DNA of 64,000 bases from Thauera humireducens (GTDB lineage Bacteria; Pseudomonadota; Gammaproteobacteria; Burkholderiales; Rhodocyclaceae). The notes beneath the pieces are model-generated. The model ran no database searches, was not told the DNA's origin, and saw only the letters and a list, made by a program, of their open reading frames with translations. This document shows, piece after piece, positions 28,033 through 37,093 of the stretch (within the stretch, counting starts at the first letter, position 1; each line of letters opens with the position of its first letter). The stretch lies in contig NZ_CP014646.1 of the NCBI RefSeq assembly GCF_001051995.2, positions 3,596,001 to 3,660,000 on the forward strand, read 5' to 3'. The translations under genes and the position numbers were made by a program.

Positions 28033-28929
28033 GTGAAGACCCTCCCAAATTACGATCTGTATGGCACGGAGGCCAAGCCCGCGTGGCTGGATTCCTTCAG
28101 TTTCGAGTGGATTCCCGAGCGTTCCGCGCCCAATAACTGGGAAATCGACGCTCACACCCACGACGCGATGATGCAGCTGCTGTATGTCTGCAGGGGGAGC
28201 GGTGAGGCGCTGATCGACGGGACGAAATGGGCAATCGAGCCCCCGTGCCTGATCGTGATCCCGGCGCACGTGGTGCATGGCTTTCATTTCTCGCCCGAGA
28301 TGGACGGGCCTGTGGTGACGGCGCCGCAGCGGCCGCTCGAGGCGCTTGCCGCCGTCGGGCGGCCGGAACTGTTGTCGGTGCTGCGCACGCCGGCGGTGAT
28401 CCCGGTGGCGGAGGAGGCGCGCCATGCGGATGCGCTGATGCCGCTTTTCCTTGCGCTGGAGCAGGAGTCGCGCGCCTATGCGCCGGGGCAGATCGCCGCA
28501 GGCAGCGCACTGCTGTTGGCGCTGTTCGTGCAGATTGCGCGCATCGGCGAGAACCGCGAGGCGGGCGCCGGCGTTGAGCGCTCACGCCGCGCGGCGCGTA
28601 TCGAGCGCTTCCGTGCGATGGTCGACCGCCACTTTTCCGAGCATCTGCCGGTCGAGCACTATGCGGCGGCACTGGGGGTGTCGGCGGGGCAGCTCGCACG
28701 CCTGTGTCGCGAATCGCTCGGCATGTCGCCGCTGGATGTCATCAACGCGCGCCTGATGCACGAGGCACAGCGCGAACTGGTGTATTCGACCCTCGCCGTC
28801 AAGCAGATCGCCGGCTTTCTCGGCTTCGAGGACGAGGCTTACTTCGGTCGCTTCTTCAAGAAGCACGCCGGCCGTACGCCTACGGCATTCCGCGAGCTGG
28901 CCCGACGGCAGCTGGCCGACGAGCGCTGA
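28033..28929 (+). CDS. AraC-family regulator
   Basis: 298 aa with an N-terminal cupin ligand domain (HTHDAMMQLLYVCRGSGEAL, residues about 42-61, and CLIVIPAHVVHGFHF) and a C-terminal pair of helix-turn-helix motifs (AAALGVSAGQLARLCRESLG, then AVKQIAGFLGFEDEAYFGRF). The overall form resembles PobR/PobC-like activators of 4-hydroxybenzoate hydroxylase genes. The GTG at 28033 is used with AAGGAG nine bases before it. It is divergent from the SDR/FAD operon and probably controls it and the dctP operon at 32939 through the shared promoter block. Confidence 0.88.
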   Translation: MKTLPNYDLYGTEAKPAWLDSFSFEWIPERSAPNNWEIDAHTHDAMMQLLYVCRGSGEALIDGTKWAIEPPCLIVIPAHVVHGFHFSPEMDGPVVTAPQRPLEALAAVGRPELLSVLRTPAVIPVAEEARHADALMPLFLALEQESRAYAPGQIAAGSALLLALFVQIARIGENREAGAGVERSRRAARIERFRAMVDRHFSEHLPVEHYAAALGVSAGQLARLCRESLGMSPLDVINARLMHEAQRELVYSTLAVKQIAGFLGFEDEAYFGRFFKKHAGRTPTAFRELARRQLADER

Positions 28930-28978
28930 CGCGCCCTCGTCGGCAGGCGTGCCGGCGAGGGTGGCAGTGGTCGGCGGT

Positions 28979-30634
28979 TCAGCCCTGCAGGCGGAAGCGG
29001 CGTACGGTTTCGCGCAGTTGCGCCGAGAGCACGGCGAGTTGGCGCGTGGCCTTGTCCACGTCGCGTGCCGAGGTGCTGTTGCGGCCGCTCATGTCCGCGA
29101 TCTCGGCGATGCCGCGGGCGATGTCGCTGCTGGTCTGCGACTGTTCCTGGAGAGCGCTGGAGACGTCGCTGACAGTCTCCACCACCTTTTCCGATGCGGC
29201 GTTGATGCGGGCGATGGCCTCGCCGGCTTCGCCCGCCAGCGCGACGCTCGCTTCCACGCTGCGCACCTGGGTGTCCATCGCTTTCACCGCCGAGTCGGTG
29301 CCCGCGGTGATCTGGCCGACGATGCGGGCGATGTCCTGGGTCGATGCGGCCGTGCGCTCTGCGAGCTTGCGCACCTCGTCGGCGACGACGGCGAAACCGC
29401 GCCCCTGTTCCCCGGCGCGAGCGGCTTCGATCGCGGCGTTGAGCGCGAGCAGGTTGGTCTGGTCTGCCACTTCCTTGATCACGGTGACCACCGAGGCGAT
29501 GGCCTGGCTGTGCTGGCCGAGATCACGCACGGCAGCAGACGCCTGGTTCACCGAGTCGGCGATGCGCTCGATGTCGCCGACCACGCGACGGATCACCTCG
29601 GCCCCGGTGCGCGACGCCGCGCCCGAGTCGGTTGCGATGTCCTTGGCCTCGGCGGTGAAGTTCGAGACCTGGCCGATCGAGCCGCTCATCTGGTCGATCG
29701 CGGCGGCGATCGACTCGGCGGCGCTGGACTGCTGGACGGTCGCGGCCGAGATCGTACCGGTGCTGCTGGCCAGGTTCTCGCTTGCCGAGGCGATCTGTTC
29801 GGCGTTGTTCTGGATCAGCTGCACCATGTTGCGCAGTTCCAACTGCATCGTCTGCAGGGCTGCGGTGAGGCTGCCGATCTCGTCGTCGCGCTGCACCTCG
29901 ATGCGGCTGCCGAGGTTGCCGGAGGCAATGTCGTTGGCGAAGCGGCGGGCGTCGTCCAGCGGACGCATCATGAAGTTGCGCGCGAAGATCACGCCGCCGA
30001 TGCCCGACAGCGTCGCGGCGGCGACGATCATCAGGATCATCAGCGTGAGCGCATCGTGGAAGTTCGCCTGCTCGGCCTCGTAGTCGCTGCGCGCCTGCTC
30101 CAGCTGGGTTTCGATCAGCTGGCGCAGGACCTCGGTGATCGGGTCCAGCGTCGGATAGAGGGTCTGTTCGGCGATGCCGTGGATCTCGAACAAGGCGTTG
30201 AGCTTCAGGCGCTCGACCATCAGGTCGACCAGGGCGTTGCCCTTTTCCATCGCGGGCTCGGCCTTGGCGATCAGGGCGCGCTCCGCCTCCGACAGATGGG
30301 TACTGGCGGTATAGGCCTTCCATTTGTCGTCGATCAGGCTGCGCGCCCGGGCCATCGTCGCGGCGGCCGTGTCGGCCTGGATGGTGCCGTCGCGCACCTT
30401 CTGCGTCGCGTCGACGATGGCCACCGCGTATTCGTCGGAGATGACCTTGAGGTCGCGCAGGGGGATCACGCGGTCGTTGTAGACCTCGTTGAGTCCGTTC
30501 AGCGTCGAGTACATGCCGCGCAGGCCGAGCAAGCCGAGCGCAACCGCCAGCACGATCTGGAAGGCGATGGCGATGTACAGCAGATTGCGTACGGAAAGGC
30601 TGCCGCTGCGGGCGGACGTATGCGTGCTCTTCAT
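28979..30634 (-). CDS. Methyl-accepting chemotaxis protein
   Basis: 551 aa inner-membrane chemoreceptor. Transmembrane helices at about 17-38 and 195-217 enclose a periplasmic, largely helical four-helix-bundle sensor; a HAMP linker follows ([19 protein letters not shown]) and then the methyl-accepting signalling domain with its conserved tip [26 protein letters not shown] five bases upstream fixes the start at 30634. It is placed among aromatic-acid uptake genes, so it may guide cells to these acids. Upstream (30731-30749) is a weak match to the LysR box. Confidence 0.93.
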   Translation of the reverse strand: MKSTHTSARSGSLSVRNLLYIAIAFQIVLAVALGLLGLRGMYSTLNGLNEVYNDRVIPLRDLKVISDEYAVAIVDATQKVRDGTIQADTAAATMARARSLIDDKWKAYTASTHLSEAERALIAKAEPAMEKGNALVDLMVERLKLNALFEIHGIAEQTLYPTLDPITEVLRQLIETQLEQARSDYEAEQANFHDALTLMILMIVAAATLSGIGGVIFARNFMMRPLDDARRFANDIASGNLGSRIEVQRDDEIGSLTAALQTMQLELRNMVQLIQNNAEQIASASENLASSTGTISAATVQQSSAAESIAAAIDQMSGSIGQVSNFTAEAKDIATDSGAASRTGAEVIRRVVGDIERIADSVNQASAAVRDLGQHSQAIASVVTVIKEVADQTNLLALNAAIEAARAGEQGRGFAVVADEVRKLAERTAASTQDIARIVGQITAGTDSAVKAMDTQVRSVEASVALAGEAGEAIARINAASEKVVETVSDVSSALQEQSQTSSDIARGIAEIADMSGRNSTSARDVDKATRQLAVLSAQLRETVRRFRLQG

Positions 30635-30791
30635 GAGTCTCCCCTGTTTATTGTTCGAGATTCCGGCGCAGGCGCGTGTGCAGCCGCATCCGCGCGGGCG
30701 GCTGATGGTAGAGGAGCCCAACGGCGCCCGCGCTCATGAAACGCGATAGCAGCTAGAACGCTTCATGCATAACACGAGCCGGTGGAGTACG

Positions 30792-30833
30792 AAAAAGCGC
30801 CGAACCCCGGCGGCGTGACCGGGTGTTCGGCGC
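30792..30833 (-). terminator. Terminator of the tandem dctP genes
   Basis: On the minus strand GCGCCGAAC (30833-30825) pairs with GTTCGGCGC (30805-30797), with further pairing inside, followed by five T (30796-30792). Confidence 0.85.
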
Positions 30834-30858
30834 GGGATCGAGGCGTGCCGGCCGCGAA

Positions 30859-31884
30859 TTACTTCGAGTAGCTGGCCATCAATGCGGCGGCCTCGTCATG
30901 CAGGCGCTGACCGTCGAGCCCCTTCTCGTTCGTCTCCTTGATCCAGTCGCCAGCGATGCCGGCCGTCGCCGCCTTCCAGCGCTCGACCTCGGCGGAGGGC
31001 AGCACATAGACCTTGTTGCCGTTGGCAATGGTCTGGTCGCGACCGACGGTGGCCTGCGCATGCAGCACCGCCGCGGCCTGGGCCGAGAACTCGCGGCCGG
31101 TGCTGTCGTCGATGATCTTCTTCAGGTCGTCAGGCAGGCTGTCGTACTTCTTCCGGTTCATTGCGATGATGGTCGTCGCGGCCGACATGCGGTACTCGGC
31201 GTTGGCATCGAAGCTGAACCGGGTCAGCTCGTGCAGCTTGGCCGAGGGCACGGACTCCCACGGATACAGCGCGCCGTCGATCACGCCCTTGGCGATGCCC
31301 TCGGACATCTGCGGTGCCGGCATGCCGACCGGCGTGGTGCCGAGCGCGGCAAGCAGCTTGTTGCCCAGGCGCGAGGGTGTGCGCACCTTCGCGCCCTTGA
31401 GGTCCTCGAGCCGGGTCACTTCCTTGCCGTTCATGTGGAAGGCGTAGGCGCCGGGCGTCCAGGTGGCGAGCGGCTTCATGCCGGGAAACTCGTCGAGCGC
31501 GTTCTTCTGCACGAAGTCCCACATTGCGCGGGCCGTCGCCTCGGGCGTGGTGGTGAAGAAGGGCAGTTCGAACACTTCGAGCTTGGGGAAGCGGCCGGCG
31601 TTGTAGCCCGGCATGGTCCAGATCACGTCGGCCACGCCGTCGCGTACCTGCGTCAGCAACTGCGTCGGCGTGCCGCCCAGCTGCATGGCGGGGTAGATCT
31701 GGCACACCATGCGGCCCTTCGATTCGGCGGCGATCCGGTCGCACCAGGGCACGATGACATGCACGTGATAGGGGTTGGTGGTGGGCATGAAGTGGGCGAA
31801 CTTCAGCGTCACTTCCTGCGCTTGCGCGGCGGCCGGGGCCAGCGCCGCAGTGGCGAGGCCGAGGGCGATGCGGCGAATCTTCAT
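30859..31884 (-). CDS. TRAP transporter DctP-family solute-binding protein, paralogue A
   Basis: 341 aa. Signal peptide MKIRRIALGLATAALAPAAA ending AQAQ; periplasmic binding protein with the DctP core VRTPSRLGNKLLAALGTTPV, where the Arg that grips the carboxylate lies. It is 29 bp downstream of a paralogue of exactly the same length (31914) and neither has permease genes attached. The closest dctQM is at 38461, whose own binding protein (37342) is also 341 aa and similar. Probably an alternative receptor for that permease; substrate likely an aromatic or alicyclic acid. Confidence 0.9.
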   Translation of the reverse strand: MKIRRIALGLATAALAPAAAQAQEVTLKFAHFMPTTNPYHVHVIVPWCDRIAAESKGRMVCQIYPAMQLGGTPTQLLTQVRDGVADVIWTMPGYNAGRFPKLEVFELPFFTTTPEATARAMWDFVQKNALDEFPGMKPLATWTPGAYAFHMNGKEVTRLEDLKGAKVRTPSRLGNKLLAALGTTPVGMPAPQMSEGIAKGVIDGALYPWESVPSAKLHELTRFSFDANAEYRMSAATTIIAMNRKKYDSLPDDLKKIIDDSTGREFSAQAAAVLHAQATVGRDQTIANGNKVYVLPSAEVERWKAATAGIAGDWIKETNEKGLDGQRLHDEAAALMASYSK

Positions 31885-31913
31885 GGCGGTCTCCTGAGGA
31901 CGTTGGGGGGCGC

Positions 31914-32939
31914 TCAGTTCGAGTACTTCTGCACCAGCGCAGCGGCTTCGTCGTGCAGCTTGCGGCCGTCGAGGCCCTTGGCGTCCATGTCCTTGATCCA
32001 TTCCTGGGCGACCGGGGCGGTGGTCTGCTTCCAGCGCTTGAGCTCTTCCGGTGCGAGCTGGTAGACCGTGTTGCCGTTCTTCAGCGTGATGTCACGGCTC
32101 GCATTGCCGGCCTCGGCCAGCTGGCCCGCAGCGAAAGCGGAGACTTCGCGGCCGCGGTTGTCGTCGATGACCTTCTTCAGGTCGGCCGGCAGGCTGTCGT
32201 ACTTCTTCTGGCTCATGACGAAGATCGTCGTTGCCGTGCTGAGCGCGATCTTGCCGGTCGGCTCGGCGTGGTACTTGGTCAGTTCCTGGATCTTCAGGGC
32301 GGGCACGACTTCCCACGGCAGCAGGGCGCCGTCGATCACACCCTTGGCAAGACCTTCGGTCATCTGCGGTGCCGGCATGCCGACCGGGGTGGCGCCGAGT
32401 GCGGCGAGCATCTTGTTGCCCAAGCGCGAGGGCGTGCGCACCTTCAGCCCCTTCAGGTCCTCCAGCGCATTGACCTGCTTGTTGCGGAAGTGGAGCAGGT
32501 AGGGACCGGCCGACCAGGTGGCGATCGGGCGCAGGCCGGCGAACTCGCTTGCCGCGCTGCCTTCGATGAAATCCCACAGCGCACGCGAGGTGGCTTCGTA
32601 GCTCGTGCTGAAGAACGGCAGCTCGAACACCTCGGTGATCGGGAAGCGGCCCGGCGTGTAGCCCGGCAGCGTCCACACGATGTCGGCGACGCCGTCGCGC
32701 ACCTGGTTGAGCAGTTGCGGCGGCGTGCCACCGAGGCTCATTGCCGGATAAAGCTGGCATTTCATCCGGCCCTGCGACTGCGCTTCGATCTTGCCGCACC
32801 ACGGCTCGATGAACTTGACGTGGGCCGGCGTCGTGGGCGTCAGGAAGTGGGCGACCTTGAGCACGACTTCCTGTGCCTGGGCGGCGCCCGGAACGAGTGC
32901 TGCGGCAGCGATACCGAGGGCGAATTGGCGGGCCTTCAT
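31914..32939 (-). CDS. TRAP transporter DctP-family solute-binding protein, paralogue B
   Basis: 341 aa. Signal peptide MKARQFALGIAAAALVPG up to AQAQ. The mature start EVVLKVAHFLTPTTPAHVKF and the core LNQVRDGVADIVWTLPGYTP are nearly the same as in the 37342 protein, to which it is closer than to its neighbour at 30859. Start at 32939; an ATG eight codons earlier is also possible. Its promoter region carries the AraC-type block at 33000-33057. First gene of a two-dctP unit with a terminator at the end. Confidence 0.9.
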   Translation of the reverse strand: MKARQFALGIAAAALVPGAAQAQEVVLKVAHFLTPTTPAHVKFIEPWCGKIEAQSQGRMKCQLYPAMSLGGTPPQLLNQVRDGVADIVWTLPGYTPGRFPITEVFELPFFSTSYEATSRALWDFIEGSAASEFAGLRPIATWSAGPYLLHFRNKQVNALEDLKGLKVRTPSRLGNKMLAALGATPVGMPAPQMTEGLAKGVIDGALLPWEVVPALKIQELTKYHAEPTGKIALSTATTIFVMSQKKYDSLPADLKKVIDDNRGREVSAFAAGQLAEAGNASRDITLKNGNTVYQLAPEELKRWKQTTAPVAQEWIKDMDAKGLDGRKLHDEAAALVQKYSN

Positions 32940-32999
32940 GGGCGTGTCTCCTGTTTTCATGGGTTCTGGCTGCATTCGGCAACCGTTATGAAGTGAGGA

Positions 33000-33057
33000 C
33001 ATGGTAGGTCGGACGGTTTGCGGATAAAAACCACAAATCGCTCGATGAATAGGACAA
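33000..33057. promoter_or_regulatory. AraC-type promoter block (copy 2)
   Basis: Aligns gaplessly to 27944-28001. Shared stretches on the plus strand include CATGNTAGG at the left end and ACAAAT at 33033-33038. On the minus strand TTTATC, 16 bp, TACCAT resembles a promoter 60 bp or so upstream of the dctP start at 32939. Confidence 0.6.
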
Positions 33058-33136
33058 AACCGGCACTCGAGCTCGGACGGACGATGCGGGCCGGGTGCGT
33101 CGGGATGGGGAGACAGCAGCCTGCGTGTCGGGTAAA

Positions 33137-33155
33137 TTGTGCGCCAGGCGAACAG
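33137..33155. promoter_or_regulatory. IclR-type operator, site 1
   Basis: TTGTGCGCCAGGCGAACAG: half-site TTGTGCGC, 3-bp spacer, and an imperfect inverted half-site. Same 19-bp layout as sites at 47580 and 51868. It lies 183 bp before the dctP gene at 33338. Confidence 0.6.
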
Positions 33156-33337
33156 TAGCGCGCCTCCCGCCTTGGCGTGGGCAGGTCCGGGGCATAGATT
33201 GCAGTGATGCGGCAATCAGATGGAGCTGTTCGTCGCAGGGCTGCGTGCCCGAGTTCCGGTTTCTGTAGAGTGTGACGGCACGCCGCATCCTGCACCCATC
33301 GATTGCGTGCCGCATACGAGCCAAACAGGAGACATTC

Positions 33338-34351
33338 ATGAAGCGTCGTCTGATGATGAAGACCGCCCTCGCAGCGCTGGCTGCCGTCAGCTTCGGCACG
33401 GCGGTCCATGCCGCGGACTTTTCCGAGCGTTCGCTCAAGTTCGGGGTGCAGAACCCGAAGGGCCATCCGGCGGAAATCGGCGCGCAGAAGTTCGCCGAAC
33501 TCATCGCCGAGAAGTCCGGCGGCAAGATCAAGGTCCGGGTGTTCGCTGGTGGGGTGCTGGGCGGTGACCAGCAGACCGTCTCGGCGCTGCAGGGCGGCAC
33601 CATCGAGATGACCGCGCTGAACTCCGGCATCCTGGCCTCGCATGTCAAGGAAATGGCGATCTACGATTTCCCCTTCCTGTTCGGCAACGCGCAGGAAGTC
33701 GACGCCGTCGTCGATGGCCCGTTCGGGCAGAGCCTGCACAAGAAGCTGGAAGAGAAGGGCATCGTCGGCCTCGGCTACTGGGACCTGGGGTTCCGCAACA
33801 TCACCAACGGCGTACGCCCGATCAACAAGGTCGAGGACATCGCCGGTCTCAAGCTGCGCGTGATCCCCAACCCGATCAACCTCGACTGGGTGAAGGCGCT
33901 CGGCGCCAACCCGGTGCCGCTGGCCTGGCCGGAGGTGTATACCGCGCTGGAGCAGAAGGCGATCGACGGCCAGGAGAACCCGGTCACCGTGATCCACGCC
34001 AACCGGTTCAACGAGGTGCAGAAGCACCTGGCGCTGACCAACCATGTGTATAACCCGCAGTCGATGATCATCAGCAAGAAGGTGTGGGACACCTTCAGCG
34101 CCGACGAGAAGAAGGCTTTCCAGGATGCCGCCGCCGAGGCGATCGCGCATCAGCGCAAGGTGTCGCGCGAGCAGGCGTCGACCGCGATCGAGGCGCTGAA
34201 GAAGGCGGGCATGCAGGTGACCGAATTGCCGCCCGAGGAGGTGGCCAAGCTGCGCGAGAAGATGAAGCCGGTCCTTGCCGCGCATGCGGCTGCGGTGGGG
34301 CAGGAGACGGTCGACGCGATCAACGCCGAACTGGCCAAGCTGCGCAAGTAA
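33338..34351 (+). CDS. TRAP transporter DctP-family solute-binding protein, classical type
   Basis: 337 aa with a signal peptide (MKRRLMMKTALAALAAVSFG to VHA). The mature part KFGVQNPKGHPAEIGAQKF and LKLRVIPNPINLDWVKALGA follow the classical DctP/SiaP pattern and differ clearly from the three 341-aa paralogues. AGGAG six bases upstream sets the start at 33338. It is followed by aroQ, and the IclR-type operator upstream also occurs at the dctQM-aroE-usp-quiC operon (47.5 kb), which lacks its own binding protein. It is therefore probably the quinate/shikimate-type receptor for that distant permease. Confidence 0.9.
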   Translation: MKRRLMMKTALAALAAVSFGTAVHAADFSERSLKFGVQNPKGHPAEIGAQKFAELIAEKSGGKIKVRVFAGGVLGGDQQTVSALQGGTIEMTALNSGILASHVKEMAIYDFPFLFGNAQEVDAVVDGPFGQSLHKKLEEKGIVGLGYWDLGFRNITNGVRPINKVEDIAGLKLRVIPNPINLDWVKALGANPVPLAWPEVYTALEQKAIDGQENPVTVIHANRFNEVQKHLALTNHVYNPQSMIISKKVWDTFSADEKKAFQDAAAEAIAHQRKVSREQASTAIEALKKAGMQVTELPPEEVAKLREKMKPVLAAHAAAVGQETVDAINAELAKLRK

Positions 34352-34367
34352 GCGCCGCTGGCATCGA

Positions 34368-34410
34368 GGGCCGCGGGTGGGGCGCATGCGCCCGCTGCGC
34401 GGCCCCTTTT
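34368..34410 (+). terminator. Hairpin with short T-run between dctP and aroQ
   Basis: GGGCCGCG (34368-34375) pairs with CGCGGCCC (34398-34405), with an inner GCGCATGCGC palindrome, then CTTTT. Probably partial termination after the highly needed binding protein. Confidence 0.65.
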
Positions 34411-34444
34411 GCATTCAAGAACCCCTGCAACGGAGCCTGCCCGC

Positions 34445-34882
34445 ATGAGCAAAGTCCTCGTCATCAACGGTCCTAACCTCAACCTGCTTGGCACGCGCGA
34501 GCCGCACATCTACGGCTCGACCACGCTGGCCGACGTCGAAAACGGCCTGCGTGCCCAGGCCAAGGAGCTTGGCCTGGAACTGGAGTGCTTCCAGAGCAAC
34601 CACGAAGGCGGGATCGTCGACCGCATCCACGAGGCGCGCACCGAGGGTGTGAAGTTCGTCATCATCAACCCGGGCGCTTACACGCACACCAGCGTGGCCA
34701 TTCGCGATGCCTTCGGCGGCGTGGCGATTCCCTTCGTCGAGGTGCACATCTCCAACGTGCACAAGCGCGAGGCTTTCCGCCACCACTCCTACCTGTCCGA
34801 CATCGCTGAGGCGGTGATGGCCGGCTTCGGCACCCTGGGCTACAACCTCGCGTTGCAGTTCGTCGCCAGCAAGCTGCGCTGA
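34445..34882 (+). CDS. aroQ: Type II 3-dehydroquinate dehydratase
   Basis: 145 aa, normal length. It interconverts 3-dehydroquinate and 3-dehydroshikimate; in catabolism it feeds quinate carbon toward QuiC. All family motifs are visible: [49 protein letters not shown] with the catalytic His, and [19 protein letters not shown]. Its pairing with a TRAP binding protein, rather than with aroK/aroB, points to a catabolic quinate role in addition to or instead of biosynthesis. Confidence 0.97.
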   Translation: MSKVLVINGPNLNLLGTREPHIYGSTTLADVENGLRAQAKELGLELECFQSNHEGGIVDRIHEARTEGVKFVIINPGAYTHTSVAIRDAFGGVAIPFVEVHISNVHKREAFRHHSYLSDIAEAVMAGFGTLGYNLALQFVASKLR

Positions 34883-34900
34883 GCCGGCAGGCGTCACACG

Positions 34901-35788
34901 CTACACCAGCGCCTCCAGTTCCGCGCGCAGCCAGCTGTGCGCGGGATCGTGGCGGTGGCGCAGGTGCCAGATCATGTACATCGGCATGCGCGGCGCGTCG
35001 AACGGCGGGGCGCAGTGCGCCAGCCCCTGCATCGCACCGGATTCCAGCGCGCCGGGGACGGTGGCGAGCAAGGTGCTGCCGCGGATGAAGGCCGGGATGC
35101 CGGAGAAGCCCGGCACCATGACGGCGAAGCTGCGGCGGATGCCGCGTTCGGCGAGCTCGTCGTCGAGATCCAGCGTGCGGCGGGGCATGTAGAGCACGGT
35201 GACGTGGTCGGCGGCGAGGTAATCCGCCAGTGTCGCGGGCGCCTTGCGCTGGCTGGCGTCGTAGAACACGCGGTAGCCGTCGTCGAACAGGCGCTTGTGC
35301 AGGATGTCGCTGGCATCCGGCGGGCGCGGTGAGATCACGAGCTGGCAGCGCTCCTCGCGCAGCATGTCCGCGTCGGGGATGTCCGAGGGAATCACGCGCA
35401 GCGACACCTGGGGTGCGCGCGCGCGTAGCCTCGCCAGCAGGCGCGGCAGCAGCAGGTCGCGCTGGAAGTCGTTGGCGGCGATGGTGAAGGTGGTGCGCAG
35501 GCTTGCCGGGTCGAAGTTCTCGGCCGTGGCGAAGCGGCGCATGTCCTCCAGCAGCACGCGGGCCTCGCGCGCCAGCAGTTCGGCGCGGGCGGTGGCGACG
35601 ATGCCACGCCCGGACTTGACCACCAGCGGGTCGTCCACGATGGCGCGCAGCTTGCCGAGCAGGTGCGACACCGCCGACTGGGTGACGCCGAGGCGCTCGG
35701 CGGCGCGGGTGATCGAGCCTTCTTCCACCACGGCGACGAGCAGCTGCAGCAGTCGGCCGTCGAGGTGTGAATAATCGAAATCGCTCAT
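34901..35788 (-). CDS. LysR-family regulator, divergent from the second ligAB pair
   Basis: 295 aa from MSDFDYSHLDG; upstream in-frame residues run through the intergenic region and are discarded. The HTH is GSITRAAERLGVTQSAVSHL within residues about 18-45. The effector domain follows and ends AHSWLRAELEALV. It is transcribed away from ligA2 with 86 bp between them; that space contains an imperfect dyad (35789-35798 with 35816-35825). It is convergent with aroQ. Likely activator of the ligA2/ligB2 genes. Confidence 0.88.
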   Translation of the reverse strand: MSDFDYSHLDGRLLQLLVAVVEEGSITRAAERLGVTQSAVSHLLGKLRAIVDDPLVVKSGRGIVATARAELLAREARVLLEDMRRFATAENFDPASLRTTFTIAANDFQRDLLLPRLLARLRARAPQVSLRVIPSDIPDADMLREERCQLVISPRPPDASDILHKRLFDDGYRVFYDASQRKAPATLADYLAADHVTVLYMPRRTLDLDDELAERGIRRSFAVMVPGFSGIPAFIRGSTLLATVPGALESGAMQGLAHCAPPFDAPRMPMYMIWHLRHRHDPAHSWLRAELEALV

Positions 35789-35874
35789 GAATTTGATGAG
35801 TGTTAATGTGTTTATCGATGCATTCGACTCCGTGATACTGCCATTTCCCGCATGAGGATGGAGAGGAGATTCGA

Positions 35875-36234
35875 ATGAACGCGGCATCGCAGAAGCTGGA
35901 GATTCCGGGCACCCGGGTGTTCGACGGCGAACTCGCGCAGAAGGGCTATGCGCTCAACAAGATGTGTTTCTCCTTCAACAATGCCGAGAACCGCGAGGCC
36001 TTCCGCCAGGACGAGGCGGGCTATTGCAGGCAGTTCGGACTCAATGCGGAACAGTACGAAGCGATCCGTACGCGCAACGTGCTGGGCCTGCTGGCGGCGG
36101 GCGGCAACGTGTATTACCTCGCGAAGTTCGCCGGCATCCTCGGGCTCGATGTGCAGGATCTGGGGGCCGCGCAGACCGGGATGAGCAAGGACGAGTTCAA
36201 GGCCATGCTGCTGGCCGCGGGCAAAGGCATCTGA
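35875..36234 (+). CDS. LigA-like extradiol dioxygenase small subunit, second copy
   Basis: 119 aa. Same fold as the ligA product at 19677: LEIPGTRVFDGELAQKGYAL matches the LigA start, and LLAAGGNVYYLAKFAGI matches its GGNIYFLAKIGA. It lacks the charged C-terminal tail of the first copy. It pairs with the catalytic subunit 16 bp downstream. A protocatechuate 4,5-dioxygenase isoenzyme or one for a related catechol acid such as gallate or a methylated derivative; sequence alone cannot decide. Confidence 0.9.
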   Translation: MNAASQKLEIPGTRVFDGELAQKGYALNKMCFSFNNAENREAFRQDEAGYCRQFGLNAEQYEAIRTRNVLGLLAAGGNVYYLAKFAGILGLDVQDLGAAQTGMSKDEFKAMLLAAGKGI

Positions 36235-36250
36235 GGAAGGAAACCGACAC

Positions 36251-37093
36251 ATGGCAAAGATCGTAGGCGCAATCACCACTTCGCACGTCCCGGCCATCGG
36301 CCGCGCCATCGCCGGCAAGCTGCAGGACGACCCGTACTGGAAGCCTTTCTTCGACGGCTTCCCGCCGGTTCATGCCTGGCTCGACAAGGTCAGGCCCGAC
36401 GTTGCGGTCGTGCTCTACAACGACCACGGGCTCAACTTTTTCCTCGACAAGATGCCGACCTTCGCCGTTGGCGCGGCACCCGAGTACCACAACGCCGACG
36501 AGGGCTGGGGCATCCCGACCCTGCCGCCGTTCAAGGGGCATCCGGAGCTTTCGTGGCATGTCATCAACGAGCTGGTGGCAAGGGAGTTCGACCTCACCAC
36601 CTGCCAGGAAATGCTCGTGGATCATGCCTACTCGCTGCCGCTGAAGCTGCTGTGGCCGAACGACGAGAAGTGCCCGGTGCCGACCGTGCCGGTGTGCATC
36701 AACACCGTGCAGTATCCGCTGCCGAGCGCGAAGCGCTGCTACAAGCTGGGCAAGGCGCTCGGCGAAGCGATCGGGTCGTGGGACAAGGATCTGCGCGTCC
36801 TCGTGATCGGTACCGGTGGGCTGTCGCACCAGCTCGACGGCGAACGTGCGGGTTTCGTCAATCCGGAGTTCGACAAGGCCTTCATGGACAGCCTCGTCTC
36901 GGACCCGGAGTGGGTGACCCAGTTCAGCAACGAGCAGATCGTGGAGAAGACCGGCACGCAGGGCGTCGAGTTGCTGATGTGGGTGGCGGCCCGGGCCGCC
37001 CTGCCGGGCAGGGTGGGGCTGGTGCATTCGAACTACCACATCCCCATTTCCAACACGGCCGCAGGCTTGATGGTGATGGAGGTTGCGGCCTGA
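36251..37093 (+). CDS. LigB-like class III extradiol dioxygenase, second copy
   Basis: 280 aa. Iron ligands His12 (TSHVPAIG), His59 (YNDHGLNF) and Glu240 (GVELLMW) and the active-site His193 (GLSHQLDG) align position for position with the first LigB, so it should be active. The loop around residues 70-100 (EYHNADEGWGIPTLPPFKG) and the C-terminus differ, suggesting another substrate preference. It stands apart from the lig operon, with its own LysR gene and a TRAP system behind it. Confidence 0.93.
   Translation: MAKIVGAITTSHVPAIGRAIAGKLQDDPYWKPFFDGFPPVHAWLDKVRPDVAVVLYNDHGLNFFLDKMPTFAVGAAPEYHNADEGWGIPTLPPFKGHPELSWHVINELVAREFDLTTCQEMLVDHAYSLPLKLLWPNDEKCPVPTVPVCINTVQYPLPSAKRCYKLGKALGEAIGSWDKDLRVLVIGTGGLSHQLDGERAGFVNPEFDKAFMDSLVSDPEWVTQFSNEQIVEKTGTQGVELLMWVAARAALPGRVGLVHSNYHIPISNTAAGLMVMEVAA

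Larger units (their letters stand above)
32940..33337. other. 398-bp divergent regulatory region between dctP genes
   Basis: No gene is visible here. It holds the AraC-type promoter block (33000-33057) serving the minus-strand dctP pair and an IclR-type palindrome (33137-33155) facing the plus-strand dctP/aroQ genes. AGGAG at 33326-33330 serves the gene at 33338. Confidence 0.6.
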
